Positions 33,679-41,793 of a stretch of DNA of 64,000 bases are shown in pieces (within the stretch, counting starts at the first letter, position 1; every line of letters begins with the position of its first letter). Source of the stretch: Lycorma delicatula (lineage: Eukaryota > Arthropoda > Insecta > Hemiptera > Fulgoridae). Made by a program: the position numbers and the translations under genes. The stretch is from positions 86,383,260 through 86,447,259 of the forward strand of contig NC_134458.1 of the NCBI RefSeq assembly GCF_047948215.1, written 5' to 3'. The notes under the pieces were generated by a model. The model saw nothing but the letters and a program-made list of their open reading frames with translations, was not told where the DNA came from and did no database searches.

Positions 33679-34368
33679 CTACTGCGGTATTCGACGTGGA
33701 ACAACATGTTCAAACGAAAGCGGTACGTTTTCCTTGATGCAGTTTTGACAACGAGTTGAGTGGTGATGCACATCCATCCTTTCGTTACACCAACAACATT
33801 TTACACACAATTCGTTGAAGGAATAGTAATAACCGTTTTTTGCCAATTCCTCTTTGTTTTCCGCGTTTGTGTTCGCAAACGATCGCAATCGATCGGCTTC
33901 TCTCACCAGATCCAACGGCTTTTTACACATCTTCAACCACTCCATGTAGAAACAACCGGTTTGTAACGCACATTTTCCACTCTCCTTGTGCGTGTGGTAC
34001 GGACAATTTACGATATAATTTGAATTAGGTTTCGGCGCGCCGTCCGGTATCTGACGAACATCGTTATGAAACTGTCGCAAAAATTCCACTTTCTCCAACC
34101 CTTTGGTGTGTATTGTGGCAAACTGCGAACATAACGCCTTCATGATATCGTCGTTGTATACGACTTCGCCGTAATTCCAATCGATTTTGTGAAAATTCCT
34201 CTCCAACCATCCGACCATCCGTTTGTATTTAGATGTCAACTCAGACTTTGGGTACGGTGATCGAAAGTGAAGAATCATATAGTTTCCATCACCGACAACA
34301 GCAAGTTCTTTAACTATAAACTCACCTCGTTTGCCGAGAAAGCCGTGATACTCGATAACTCCTTCCAT
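33679..34368 (-). CDS. Polinton accessory protein with C-terminal Cys/His cluster (229 aa)
   Basis: The N-terminal ~100 residues have a GFLGKRGEFIVKELAVV...LHFRSPYP pattern followed by WLERNFHKIDWNYGE. Similar wording occurs in uncharacterised proteins of insect mobile elements, but no named family can be assigned. The middle has a CPYH...CALQTGC cluster and the end a CxxCCxxC...HHH...CxxC cluster, likely metal-binding. The ATG at 34368 overlaps an initiation context (TTCCATGA on the plus strand) also seen at 34720. Function unknown. Confidence 0.7.
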   Translation of the reverse strand: MEGVIEYHGFLGKRGEFIVKELAVVGDGNYMILHFRSPYPKSELTSKYKRMVGWLERNFHKIDWNYGEVVYNDDIMKALCSQFATIHTKGLEKVEFLRQFHNDVRQIPDGAPKPNSNYIVNCPYHTHKESGKCALQTGCFYMEWLKMCKKPLDLVREADRLRSFANTNAENKEELAKNGYYYSFNELCVKCCWCNERMDVHHHSTRCQNCIKENVPLSFEHVVPRRIPQ

Positions 34369-34420
34369 GACGATCGCTCATCCGTGTATGTGGATGGCGA
34401 TATGTAACCACCAACGATGT

Positions 34421-34720
34421 CTATGAAATCACAATGTTGGTGGGGGATATCCCTTCGTTCCCCTTATCCGCCTTCTTTTTGTCCTTCTTCTTCTGCTTCT
34501 TATTGGTCTTGGTCTTTGTGATCGTGTGTTCAACTGAAGAAGGTTTATCATAAGATTTTTTACGCGGATTTCTCCTTTTGCGGATCTTCGTTGGTTTCGA
34601 TTTAACCTCCTTCTCAGTCGGTTTCGTAACTTCAGGATGGTGATTGATGTTATGCAAAGAATCGTTCATGAATAGAAACGATTGAACGTCGTCTGGCGAA
34701 TATACACCACTTCCTTCCAT
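34421..34720 (-). CDS. Small Lys/Arg-rich basic protein (99 aa)
   Basis: Starts at an ATG about 50 bases below a strong TATA box. The second half is dominated by Lys and Arg (KIRKRRNPRKKS, NKKQKKKDKKK), giving likely nuclear localisation and nucleic-acid binding. It starts MEGSGVYSPDD, recalling the MEGVIEYH start of the next gene. It could be a core or condensing protein, but no family is recognised. Confidence 0.6.
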   Translation of the reverse strand: MEGSGVYSPDDVQSFLFMNDSLHNINHHPEVTKPTEKEVKSKPTKIRKRRNPRKKSYDKPSSVEHTITKTKTNKKQKKKDKKKADKGNEGISPTNIVIS

Positions 34721-34769
34721 GACGGATGCTCAACAACTACTGATTTGTATGCGTGCAGTCGGATTAGGC

Positions 34770-34779
34770 CTTTTTATAC
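34770..34779 (-). promoter_or_regulatory. TATA box of the basic-protein gene
   Basis: GTATAAAAAG on the minus strand about 50 bases before the ATG at 34720, with an AATCAGTAG initiator-like sequence between. It overlaps the end of the ORF at 34774-35187. Confidence 0.65.
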
Positions 34780-35187
34780 TTTCAAAGTAGAAGTGGTGGG
34801 GGTTACCCCCTCCACATCTTCTTCTTCCTCGTTTAGAGGACCATCATAGTCATCATCACCATGTGCATGTAACGTCATGTTACGTAATGAGATTTTGGTA
34901 GCGTTTACCTTTGGTAACACTGTTGTCCTCGCTGAAGGTAATGATGTCGTTACATTCACTATGTTTTTCCTCTTCAATGCGGTTTTGTCGATGTTTACCT
35001 TTAGTAATACTGTCGTCTTCGCTGAAGGTAACGATGTAGTGATGTTGCTAACTACGTCAGCAGACAGGTTTTTTGAAGATGATGGTGGTGATACGGTAGC
35101 GTTGTAAAAAATGGACAACACCTCCACAGACGATGAATTACACCATACTAACGGTATGTTAACCGGTGATTGTGTAGAAAAAGTCAC
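34774..35187 (-). CDS. Ser/Thr-rich ORF with seven N-glycosylation sequons, no ATG
   Basis: The frame has no ATG near its start (the first codon shown is GTG); it stays open upstream to a TAA near 35290. It contains seven N-x-S/T sequons in about 130 residues and an internal repeat (NITTSLPSAKTTVL / NVTTSLPSARTTVL), then an acidic segment (NEEEEDVEG). Upstream in frame there is a short hydrophobic stretch. This is the profile of a mucin-like secreted or type II surface protein, which is inference. It lies just after the major capsid gene and overlaps a 51-aa ORF in another frame. Confidence 0.45.
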   Translation of the reverse strand: MTFSTQSPVNIPLVWCNSSSVEVLSIFYNATVSPPSSSKNLSADVVSNITTSLPSAKTTVLLKVNIDKTALKRKNIVNVTTSLPSARTTVLPKVNATKISLRNMTLHAHGDDDYDGPLNEEEEDVEGVTPTTSTLKV

Positions 35188-35233
35188 TCTACACCGTATC
35201 GGTTTGATCGTTGTACAAGATTCATGCGAAAAG

Positions 35234-35389
35234 TCACCCAGTAACAGTGTTACGATTATTCCAACTGCTTTTAAATATGCTAAATGTTATCAACCATTTC
35301 GTAAACTGTCGCCACGTAGCTAATATTTGCTTTTTACCTTCCTCTCCCCGTCCACCACCTAATTGATCCATCTCAAATACCACCGGCAT
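35234..35389 (-). CDS. Small ORF coupled to the capsid stop (51 aa)
   Basis: Its ATG overlaps the TAA of the major capsid gene as TAATG, an arrangement that permits termination-reinitiation. The product has an acidic/basic N-terminal half and a hydrophobic patch (WLITFSIF) near the C-terminus. It overlaps, in the +1 relation, the hydrophobic upstream part of the glycoprotein-like ORF, so the two may belong to one protein. No family recognised. Confidence 0.4.
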   Translation of the reverse strand: MPVVFEMDQLGGGRGEEGKKQILATWRQFTKWLITFSIFKSSWNNRNTVTG

Positions 35390-36609
35390 TACATACGTTT
35401 TTTCACTATTCCACTGAGCGGAGTGTACGTGACGATGCTATCATGTATAATGAGACAGTAGGCAGTCGTGTTGGCCGGTATATTGTTTTTAGTATCGAAA
35501 TCGATACGTACATCTACTGTTCCTGTTTTAAGCGATTCGTTCTGACGGGAACAGTCGATAACTATTAACGGTACACTGGTCTTGAAATCCGCCAAACTGT
35601 AAGCGGGACATTCGTCCTGCGGTTTGTTATAATACCCGGACCGAAAGCTGGCGAACATTTCATACATCATATTCACATCTCCCTGTAGATTGTCGTACGG
35701 ATAGTACTGCGAATTCAAATACAGACGAACGTTTACCAACTCGCACATATCGAAGTTCGTCAATGATTTTGTAGCTTTATCTTTTCTGTCGGTCTGTAAA
35801 CCGAATATCACGTATCTCGGTCTCTCCGTTTGCGCACATGTTTTTACCGTCCATGAATGTATGTTTGTTTGTGGTAGAGCCGGATATTCGTGGATCTGCC
35901 ATGTACGAAAAGCAATAGCTAACGGTCTATCTCGTTCTACTACCTTCAACAAATGCAATCGCATCGTATCGGCAACGTGAACATACGGAATTTTCCACGC
36001 TATCTTAGTCACTTTCAACTTGGAATCAGGCGCCTCTTTTGAAGACACTAATGCGTTCACGTCGTTGGAAGATCTAAGCAAAACCAATTCTTGTTTGACG
36101 TTCAATATTATGTGTCTGTAGTCTTCGGCGAAACCCATAAGCATACGCAGCGGTACGTAGAAGCAAAATCTTCCCGTGTTTTCTTCCAAATCGAACTTAT
36201 CCGACGCTTTGAACTTCCACCCGAAATTTTCCAAAATATTTTCTTCGCTTTTACGCAACGAAAGAATATTCTTTATTGTTGTCGTTATTCCTAGCTTTTG
36301 TACGCGACACATTTCCGTACCGTTTATCTCGTATCGTATCTCTTCGAAGAGAAACGGTATCGCGTTGTTTGTTAACCACGATTCCGTTGCCTTTTTATCG
36401 CCTGCTTTAGTAGTTAACGCACCTTCGACCATCAAATAGCTTTTATGCGGTAAAGTGTACACATCTTGTTGGTGTATCGGAATCCGGATTTCATCGTTGT
36501 TGTTGTAAGTCGACGAAGCGTACGGTAGATGGGTATGATATTCGTACTGTGTGATCGTGTTATCGAACGAAACACTTTCACCGACGTCCAACATATTCGC
36601 TCCTGCCAT
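35389..36609 (-). CDS. MCP: Major capsid protein (double jelly-roll, 406 aa)
   Basis: Length, position next to the penton-like gene, and motifs fit Polinton major capsid proteins of the double-jelly-roll type. Supporting stretches are the N-terminal SVSFDNTITQYEYHTHLPY, FCFYVPLRMLMGFAEDYRHI (typical of the first barrel), the AWKIPYVHV strand and the C-terminal barrel with LYLNSQYYPY and PLIVIDCSRQ. The protein would form trimeric capsomers of an icosahedral particle. The frame is intact with an ATG start. It is the last long gene of the minus-strand structural block. Confidence 0.85.
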   Translation of the reverse strand: MAGANMLDVGESVSFDNTITQYEYHTHLPYASSTYNNNDEIRIPIHQQDVYTLPHKSYLMVEGALTTKAGDKKATESWLTNNAIPFLFEEIRYEINGTEMCRVQKLGITTTIKNILSLRKSEENILENFGWKFKASDKFDLEENTGRFCFYVPLRMLMGFAEDYRHIILNVKQELVLLRSSNDVNALVSSKEAPDSKLKVTKIAWKIPYVHVADTMRLHLLKVVERDRPLAIAFRTWQIHEYPALPQTNIHSWTVKTCAQTERPRYVIFGLQTDRKDKATKSLTNFDMCELVNVRLYLNSQYYPYDNLQGDVNMMYEMFASFRSGYYNKPQDECPAYSLADFKTSVPLIVIDCSRQNESLKTGTVDVRIDFDTKNNIPANTTAYCLIIHDSIVTYTPLSGIVKKRM

Positions 36610-36768
36610 TACTGTTCACCAAAACTGTAAAACCAAGTTTACGAAGAAACAACACGTTACGCGATGTTAACGCTTTGGTGTTTGCACGTCGACTGATCGG
36701 TTTGCGTGTCGTTTCGCTAGTAGTACCAACGCTGTTGTATATTAACCCCATCTATTGGCTTTCTTTTT

Positions 36769-37467
36769 TTACTTCGTTTTCCTTTGTAAATGCAATCTCA
36801 CCGTAACGGTTTCACCGCGAAAATTAATCGGTTTTCCGTCTTGATCGGTAAACTTTATAGCGATATCGTCTAAGCTCTTCGTATTCACCGGTAGATAGAT
36901 TATATTCTTCGGCGATTCGATTATTTTGAAACCAGGCGGTACGCTTAGCGTGAATTCGTGCAACACGTGTCCCTCTGATCCGTTCGTGTAGGAGCCTCGT
37001 ATAAGGTTGCATTCGACCCGTACGGTGTTCACGTTGTTAATGGCAACTGGCTTCGATGACTCGTGCCATATATTCGCAGTCAGATTAGTTTTCTCGAACC
37101 CCAACAACGGTGCTAAACTATCCGTTGATGTCAAATCGATGGCAGCGCTGCATTTAAGTTCGCATTTTAACGTGTTGTTATTCGGACGCATAAGTAAATC
37201 TATTTTGCTTTTGTCTTTGAGTTCATCGCTCAAGCGTTTGGCGATATCATCCACTTCGTACGATCCGGTCGCTAGTGTCAGCTTAATCGGTTTTTGAGGT
37301 TTCTTTGGTATAACAGTAAATGTGTTGTTGATTCCCTCTTCGACATTTGGAATCGAGTTGTATGTGGTTAAGTTTATCAACGCCAATTCCCAATCGCCAT
37401 CAGACAAATCCAATGGCGGAAAGAATGTAGCGTGTAAGAACGACGTAGTTCCACTTATGCAAAACAT
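36769..37467 (-). CDS. mCP: Minor capsid (penton-like, single jelly-roll) protein (232 aa)
   Basis: The N-terminal TFFPPLDLSDGDWELALINLTTYNSIPNV is the characteristic start of Polinton penton-like proteins. The rest is a beta-rich single-jelly-roll-sized domain with a C-terminal strand pattern (ETVTVRLHLQRK). It would occupy the fivefold vertices. Its ATG is 2 bases after the protease stop and it ends 159 bases before the capsid gene start, consistent with co-expression. Confidence 0.8.
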   Translation of the reverse strand: MFCISGTTSFLHATFFPPLDLSDGDWELALINLTTYNSIPNVEEGINNTFTVIPKKPQKPIKLTLATGSYEVDDIAKRLSDELKDKSKIDLLMRPNNNTLKCELKCSAAIDLTSTDSLAPLLGFEKTNLTANIWHESSKPVAINNVNTVRVECNLIRGSYTNGSEGHVLHEFTLSVPPGFKIIESPKNIIYLPVNTKSLDDIAIKFTDQDGKPINFRGETVTVRLHLQRKTK

Positions 37468-37469
37468 GT

Positions 37470-37832
37470 TTACCTGTAGGCTGACGAATCACGACTGAGA
37501 AATTCAAGACATAAATGACCGCAGATAACCGTGTTTATACTCTGTCTGGCGTTATAATTGAAATTTATAATCGAATCGAGTGGAAAATAACGTATCAATT
37601 CGTTAGGTGGACGCAGATTACCGAAACTGTCGAAATAGTCCACCATCCGTCCACGTTTTCTATAACATACCCAATGTGTTCCATGACCAGTACTGCGGTC
37701 AAGATTAACTATCGCAGTTTCGTTAATCTTCGGTTGTGTAGGTAATGCGTCCAACATGAAGACCCCTCGAAAATCGGTTATATTTAGTCTTCTCGCGTAC
37801 CACATTAGTTCTATGTTTGATAGCGGTCGCAC
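37470..37832 (-). CDS. PRO: Adenain-like cysteine protease
   Basis: Motifs of the adenovirus-type maturation protease are in order: FRGVFMLDALP, catalytic His in GTHWVCYRK (residue ~53), the acidic residue in YFDSFGN (~68) and Cys in ICGHLCLEFL (~108). It would cleave capsid precursors. The start is uncertain: the frame has no ATG before the conserved LSNIEL stretch (37832 is GTG). The frame overlaps the end of the PLA2 gene, with an A9 run on the mRNA strand just upstream, so a -1 frameshift fusion is possible. The first ATG is internal (residue 10). Confidence 0.85.
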   Translation of the reverse strand: MRPLSNIELMWYARRLNITDFRGVFMLDALPTQPKINETAIVNLDRSTGHGTHWVCYRKRGRMVDYFDSFGNLRPPNELIRYFPLDSIINFNYNARQSINTVICGHLCLEFLSRDSSAYR

Positions 37833-37843
37833 TGGTATTCCCT

Positions 37844-38521
37844 TTATTGGAGACGACGACGACGGCGACGACGTTTTTTTTTACCGCCCATCCCCGATCC
37901 CGTCAAAGGGTAGGGCTTAAGGTATAATCCCTGCCCTGCAGCGTCCGCTTTTCGTTTCATCATTTCGACAAGGCGTTTTATATTATTCCTTTTTGTTCGT
38001 CTTCTTCGTCTTCGTACTCTTCCACCGCCGAACTTTGCTTTTAATTTCATCGCGTTTGTAACCGCCAATGCCGTAGCTTTTTCCGCGATACTCGAATCCT
38101 TAGCTTTAACTCTTTCCCAAGCGCTATCGGCTAATTTACGATCTGCAGCCGCTCTTCTTTCGTTGTCGCTGTACGTTGCGTATGCGATATCGTGTTCTTT
38201 ACAAGCGGCGTCCAACTTGTTTACACCGGGATCGCCTCTCTTTAATCGTTTTTTTAAATTCGTTCCAGGTCCGCAGTACTGATATCCCGGAATATGTAAC
38301 TCTATCGGTAATAAATCGACCCCTTTGTTTACGACCGTACCCACCACCTTTTTGACACCTTTTAATGCTTTATCACCGATATAGGATCCTAACGCTCCTG
38401 CAGCTCCTGCTGTTAGAGTTGTTAACAGTCCACCGCCTCGTTTAAGACTGGCTATTCGTTTAGATCTTCTCACCTTACCCTTTTGAACGGGAGAACATTT
38501 TGACCTCCTCACTCTTGCCAT
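37844..38521 (-). CDS. Parvovirus-type phospholipase A2 protein (225 aa)
   Basis: The PLA2 core is clear: PGYQYCGPG (calcium loop, residues ~79-86) and LDAACKEHDIAY (catalytic His-Asp, ~110-111), the pattern of the parvovirus VP1 unique region. Before it is a Gly/Ala hydrophobic helix (TLTAGAAGALGSYIG), and the C-terminal third is very basic with two Arg runs. It is probably a virion-associated membrane-active or core protein. An upstream in-frame ATG at 38560 would add 13 Cys-rich residues; the ATG at 38521 (MARVRRSK) is preferred by similarity to basic N-termini. The gene ends in an A9 run and Arg codons that overlap the protease frame. Confidence 0.85.
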   Translation of the reverse strand: MARVRRSKCSPVQKGKVRRSKRIASLKRGGGLLTTLTAGAAGALGSYIGDKALKGVKKVVGTVVNKGVDLLPIELHIPGYQYCGPGTNLKKRLKRGDPGVNKLDAACKEHDIAYATYSDNERRAAADRKLADSAWERVKAKDSSIAEKATALAVTNAMKLKAKFGGGRVRRRRRRTKRNNIKRLVEMMKRKADAAGQGLYLKPYPLTGSGMGGKKKRRRRRRRLQ

Positions 38522-38585
38522 GTCGGATAGACAATGAACTTGTTTACAACATTCTACCATCTTACATTGGATCCATGTTCGACAA

Positions 38586-39578
38586 TCATACCATATTTTT
38601 ATTCACATCATCCGAGACCGGGGGACGTATCATATTTTTATTCACATCCTCATTCTTCAATGTCTTATCAGTGATCGGAGGACGCACCATATTTTTTGTC
38701 ACATCCTCGTCCTCCGAAACCGGGAGACGTATCATATTTTTATTCACATCATCATTCTTCATTGTCTTATCAGCGATTGGAGGACGCACCATATTTTTTG
38801 TCGCATCCTCATTCTCCTTTGTATCTTTATTATTTAGATCTGTGTTTGCAGAATCGCTTTGGTGATGATTGTCAGCGGTTAATATACGCATAAGCGATAT
38901 TTGATTTAAGTTTCTGTTAGCGCTGTCATTAATGTTTAATACAAATTTGTAAAAATTAAATAGTGCGCGTGTTAAAAGCAAATTAATTATTTGCTTTTCA
39001 TCGAAAAGTTTTTTTTGTAAATAGTTGACAGTAACGACGTCCGTCTTTTCGACAGGATCACCGACTCTACATATTCGCTTATTTTGGATATCCACAACAC
39101 CGTTTTTAATCGTTAAAATCCCATTTGTCAATTTGTCTACGTATGACTTTGTAGTGAGATCTGTGGTATTAATTGGTGCACCAGCATTTGCGATAACGCA
39201 CCCTCTCGCGTTAATTCTCTCATTTGTACCGAAAAGGTTTTTCCGTAAATAGTCGACAGTTACGGCGTCTGTTTTTACAATTGGATCGGCGATATCGCAC
39301 AATCGCCTCTTTGAAAAGGAGAGTGCGTTGTTGTCCATCGGTGAAACCGTCGGTAAGTATTTATTATTCAACTCGCTTTGCTTTACGAACATTTTCTTAA
39401 CGTGACCGATTGTTGCACCATCATCATCTTCAACAGGCGGTCCGACGTTGCACAAACGTCTTTTTTTGATATCGAAATCTCCATCGGCGGTTTTGTCAAA
39501 CGTTTCAACAATCCGAGTTGGTGGTGGTTGGGCGGTTGCACTCCCAACGCGAGAACGTCCGAACTTGTCGATACTCAT
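38586..39578 (-). CDS. Fibre-like protein with phage-tail-fibre-type repeats (330 aa)
   Basis: The N-terminal two thirds hold four copies of a ~40-residue repeat of the form KRRLCNVGPPVEDDDGATIG..V, RRLCDIADPIVKTDAVTVDYL, IANAGAPINTTDLTTKSYV and KRICRVGDPVEKTDVVTVNYL. This I-x-N-x-G-x-P...D-A-x-T-x-x-Y-V/L pattern is that of phage tail fibres. The C-terminus has a second, shorter tandem repeat (KNMVRPPI/KNMIRPPV, six times). A trimeric fibre or spike is the likely role, by analogy. It is intact and closely followed by the PLA2 gene. Confidence 0.7.
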   Translation of the reverse strand: MSIDKFGRSRVGSATAQPPPTRIVETFDKTADGDFDIKKRRLCNVGPPVEDDDGATIGHVKKMFVKQSELNNKYLPTVSPMDNNALSFSKRRLCDIADPIVKTDAVTVDYLRKNLFGTNERINARGCVIANAGAPINTTDLTTKSYVDKLTNGILTIKNGVVDIQNKRICRVGDPVEKTDVVTVNYLQKKLFDEKQIINLLLTRALFNFYKFVLNINDSANRNLNQISLMRILTADNHHQSDSANTDLNNKDTKENEDATKNMVRPPIADKTMKNDDVNKNMIRLPVSEDEDVTKNMVRPPITDKTLKNEDVNKNMIRPPVSDDVNKNMV

Positions 39579-39589
39579 CTTCAGACTGT

Positions 39590-40540
39590 TTAAAATAAAA
39601 GGTTCCCTGTACTACCTTCCTTTATGTATCCGCCTTCTTGCAGTTCTTCTACGATTGAAACTATTTCGTTATTATGACCGGTATGACCCGCACGTTTCGA
39701 AGCCAATAAAAGTCGCAGTCTATCGCACAGTTCATTCGGATCGTCCCAGTAAACGTAATCCGGTCTAACCGTTTTCTTCGCTCTCATCAACAGACCCGAT
39801 CCAGTTATTGGACTTTCGTCGTCATGACCGCTTTCCGACGAAAGATGCGTACGAGGAAACAGTCTTTTGATAATATTTTTGTACTTTAACGATCGACTGG
39901 AAATTATGCGACCGGTATTTTGACTTTTATGCGCCTCAGTAGTTTCTAATATTTTCTTATAGTTATTTAAATCTTTGGTTGTATAATCTACAGGCTCATT
40001 CAAAAAAATCAATTGATATAAACCTTTGGAACCGCTATACGTCTTGTTGTCGATAACTATTTTATTTCCTTTGAACTGGAGTGGTTTTGTTCCGATCATC
40101 CATTGATCGTCAATGTTTTTAACTCCGTAGACGTTGTCTATTTTTTTACCTTTATCCGTTACGGTAAGATCCAAGAATTGTTTTGCACGATACCCCATCG
40201 TTTTCGGTGTCGACGGGTCTACAGGTTTAACGAACTGTTTTTCCGACGTCGGTGTTTTAAAGAGTCTTCTCATAACCGTTGGTGTCTCTTCCACCTCCTC
40301 CTTTGCATTCTCTTCCTGTTCTTTTTTAACATCGTACTTTTGTTTAAACGATTGATTAAGTTCTCGGAGCGGTTCGACAATAGGCTTAAATTGCTTTTCA
40401 ATAACTTGTTCCGATTCTGTTATTCCTTGCGTAATAGCGCGATGTTTTCGTTTAATCGAATCTCGTATTCTATCGATTTCCATTACCAACTTCGCAGACG
40501 ACGATGAGGATGGGATATCGACCTCGTTCTTGTTCGACAT
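39590..40540 (-). CDS. Conserved Polinton protein (316 aa), function unknown
   Basis: Begins with a predicted coiled coil (VMEIDRIRDSIKRKHRAITQ) and a charged linker, followed by a globular C-terminal part with DQWMIGTKPLQFKGNKIVID, a TGLYQLIFL-like strand (GLYQLIFLNEP) and YVYWDDPNELCDRLRLLLAS. The last two are hallmark phrases of a protein found in most arthropod Polintons beside the capsid genes. Its role is not established; a structural or packaging accessory is plausible. Intact, 45-odd bases after the 401-aa gene's stop. Confidence 0.7.
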   Translation of the reverse strand: MSNKNEVDIPSSSSSAKLVMEIDRIRDSIKRKHRAITQGITESEQVIEKQFKPIVEPLRELNQSFKQKYDVKKEQEENAKEEVEETPTVMRRLFKTPTSEKQFVKPVDPSTPKTMGYRAKQFLDLTVTDKGKKIDNVYGVKNIDDQWMIGTKPLQFKGNKIVIDNKTYSGSKGLYQLIFLNEPVDYTTKDLNNYKKILETTEAHKSQNTGRIISSRSLKYKNIIKRLFPRTHLSSESGHDDESPITGSGLLMRAKKTVRPDYVYWDDPNELCDRLRLLLASKRAGHTGHNNEIVSIVEELQEGGYIKEGSTGNLLF

Positions 40541-40575
40541 CGTGGTTACGAATGATCGGAAAACAGTCGATCACA

Positions 40576-41781
40576 TCACCATCCTAGTTCCACCGATCTA
40601 AAGAACACTGCATGTTTTTTGGTTCTGCGTAGAAAACGTATAACATCGATTAACGAAACATTCATTCTTGTCAGACGACGATTGGTATTGCACAATTCGC
40701 GGTAATATTGTGTCACACCCTGATCGATAGACGGTATCATGAGTTTCGTGCTTGTGTCTTTAAAGACAGCAGCCCTTTTTACATTTCCAACCCACAGCGG
40801 AATATCCACAACCGTTGAGTGATCGCGTTGTGGTACCTTTGTCAAGTACCGTGTGGAAAGTCGTCTGATCGGATGACGGTCACCTTCCGAATGTAAATGC
40901 AACAGATAGCTATTCAACAACCAAAATTCGTCCGGTTTCGCTCCTGCATATTCGCACCATTTTCGCAGCAGATCTTCGTTTTGGATTTCAAACAGTTCGC
41001 GTCGTTCGTTGTACCTCAACCCGAACGAATCGGCGTATAATCGCAACGTAGGTAGCGCTTCGTTTAGAAATTCGCCAGAAAAGAGCGCCTGCGCCCTGTT
41101 GTTCACGATGTCGAACGGTAATCCTCCTCGTCTTATCGGTAATGTTTCCGGTACGTCGTCGGTAAATTGTACTCCGTAAGCCGTGTCCACAAAACATTTT
41201 CTACCGTATGATAACGCTAAGCGGTACAACGTTTTTGGCGACCTGATCGGAATAGTTCGTTCCGTGATCACTATACAGCATCTCGCTCCTTCTAGACGAC
41301 TACCGTATTCCAACATGTGCATGTAAACGTTTGTGTAGTCCATAGATGCATGTCGGTTTCGAAGTTCCAATAAAGGCTTTTTGTACACGAGCGGAGAGGG
41401 TCTAAATCTTGAAATAAAGTTCCATCCGTGTCGAATTGTGGTGTTGAACATGTTTTTATCGTATATCACCAGTTCAATTGGCATCTCGTATTTGTCACAT
41501 TCTTCTAAAAATTTTAACCATATACGCTTATTGAAAATCGTACCTTCGCTAGTAATCATCAACAGAACGACCAACGGATAGTCACGATTCATTCTTTTTA
41601 CATGTCGCCAACATCGTCGGTCTTTATTTTCACAGTAGTTCACTTTACGGCAGACGTAGTTACCGCAAAACTTCTGACGGTCGCTAAAATATTTGGAACA
41701 CAAGTTGTTTTGCGGTTTTTGCCTAAAACGTATCGCGTTAGCGTACGGTGTTCCGTCCTCGTAGGTGTGTATGCTTGCCAT
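40576..41781 (-). CDS. Putative GT14-like glycosyltransferase or related protein (401 aa)
   Basis: The N-terminus has a Cys-rich patch (CSKYFSDRQKFCGNYVCRK). Then comes a Rossmann-like start (YPLVVLLMITSEG) and, near residue 170, CCIVITERTIPIRSPKTLYR, which resembles the 'SES-x-P-I' signature of core-2/I-branching (GT14) enzymes. The following RRGGLPFDIVNNRAQALFSG corresponds in position to the QWF.L.R stretch of that family, and a DEFWLLNSYL block follows. Key residues are not exact, so the assignment is tentative. It is intact, between the ATPase and the conserved 316-aa gene. Confidence 0.4.
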   Translation of the reverse strand: MASIHTYEDGTPYANAIRFRQKPQNNLCSKYFSDRQKFCGNYVCRKVNYCENKDRRCWRHVKRMNRDYPLVVLLMITSEGTIFNKRIWLKFLEECDKYEMPIELVIYDKNMFNTTIRHGWNFISRFRPSPLVYKKPLLELRNRHASMDYTNVYMHMLEYGSRLEGARCCIVITERTIPIRSPKTLYRLALSYGRKCFVDTAYGVQFTDDVPETLPIRRGGLPFDIVNNRAQALFSGEFLNEALPTLRLYADSFGLRYNERRELFEIQNEDLLRKWCEYAGAKPDEFWLLNSYLLHLHSEGDRHPIRRLSTRYLTKVPQRDHSTVVDIPLWVGNVKRAAVFKDTSTKLMIPSIDQGVTQYYRELCNTNRRLTRMNVSLIDVIRFLRRTKKHAVFFRSVELGW

Positions 41782-41793
41782 TGTTACCGACTA

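Noticed and set aside
35111..35323. Plus-strand ORF of 70 codons between capsid and glycoprotein-like frames
   Set aside because: It is on the strand opposite to its neighbours, has no motif, and overlaps the better-supported minus-strand frames.
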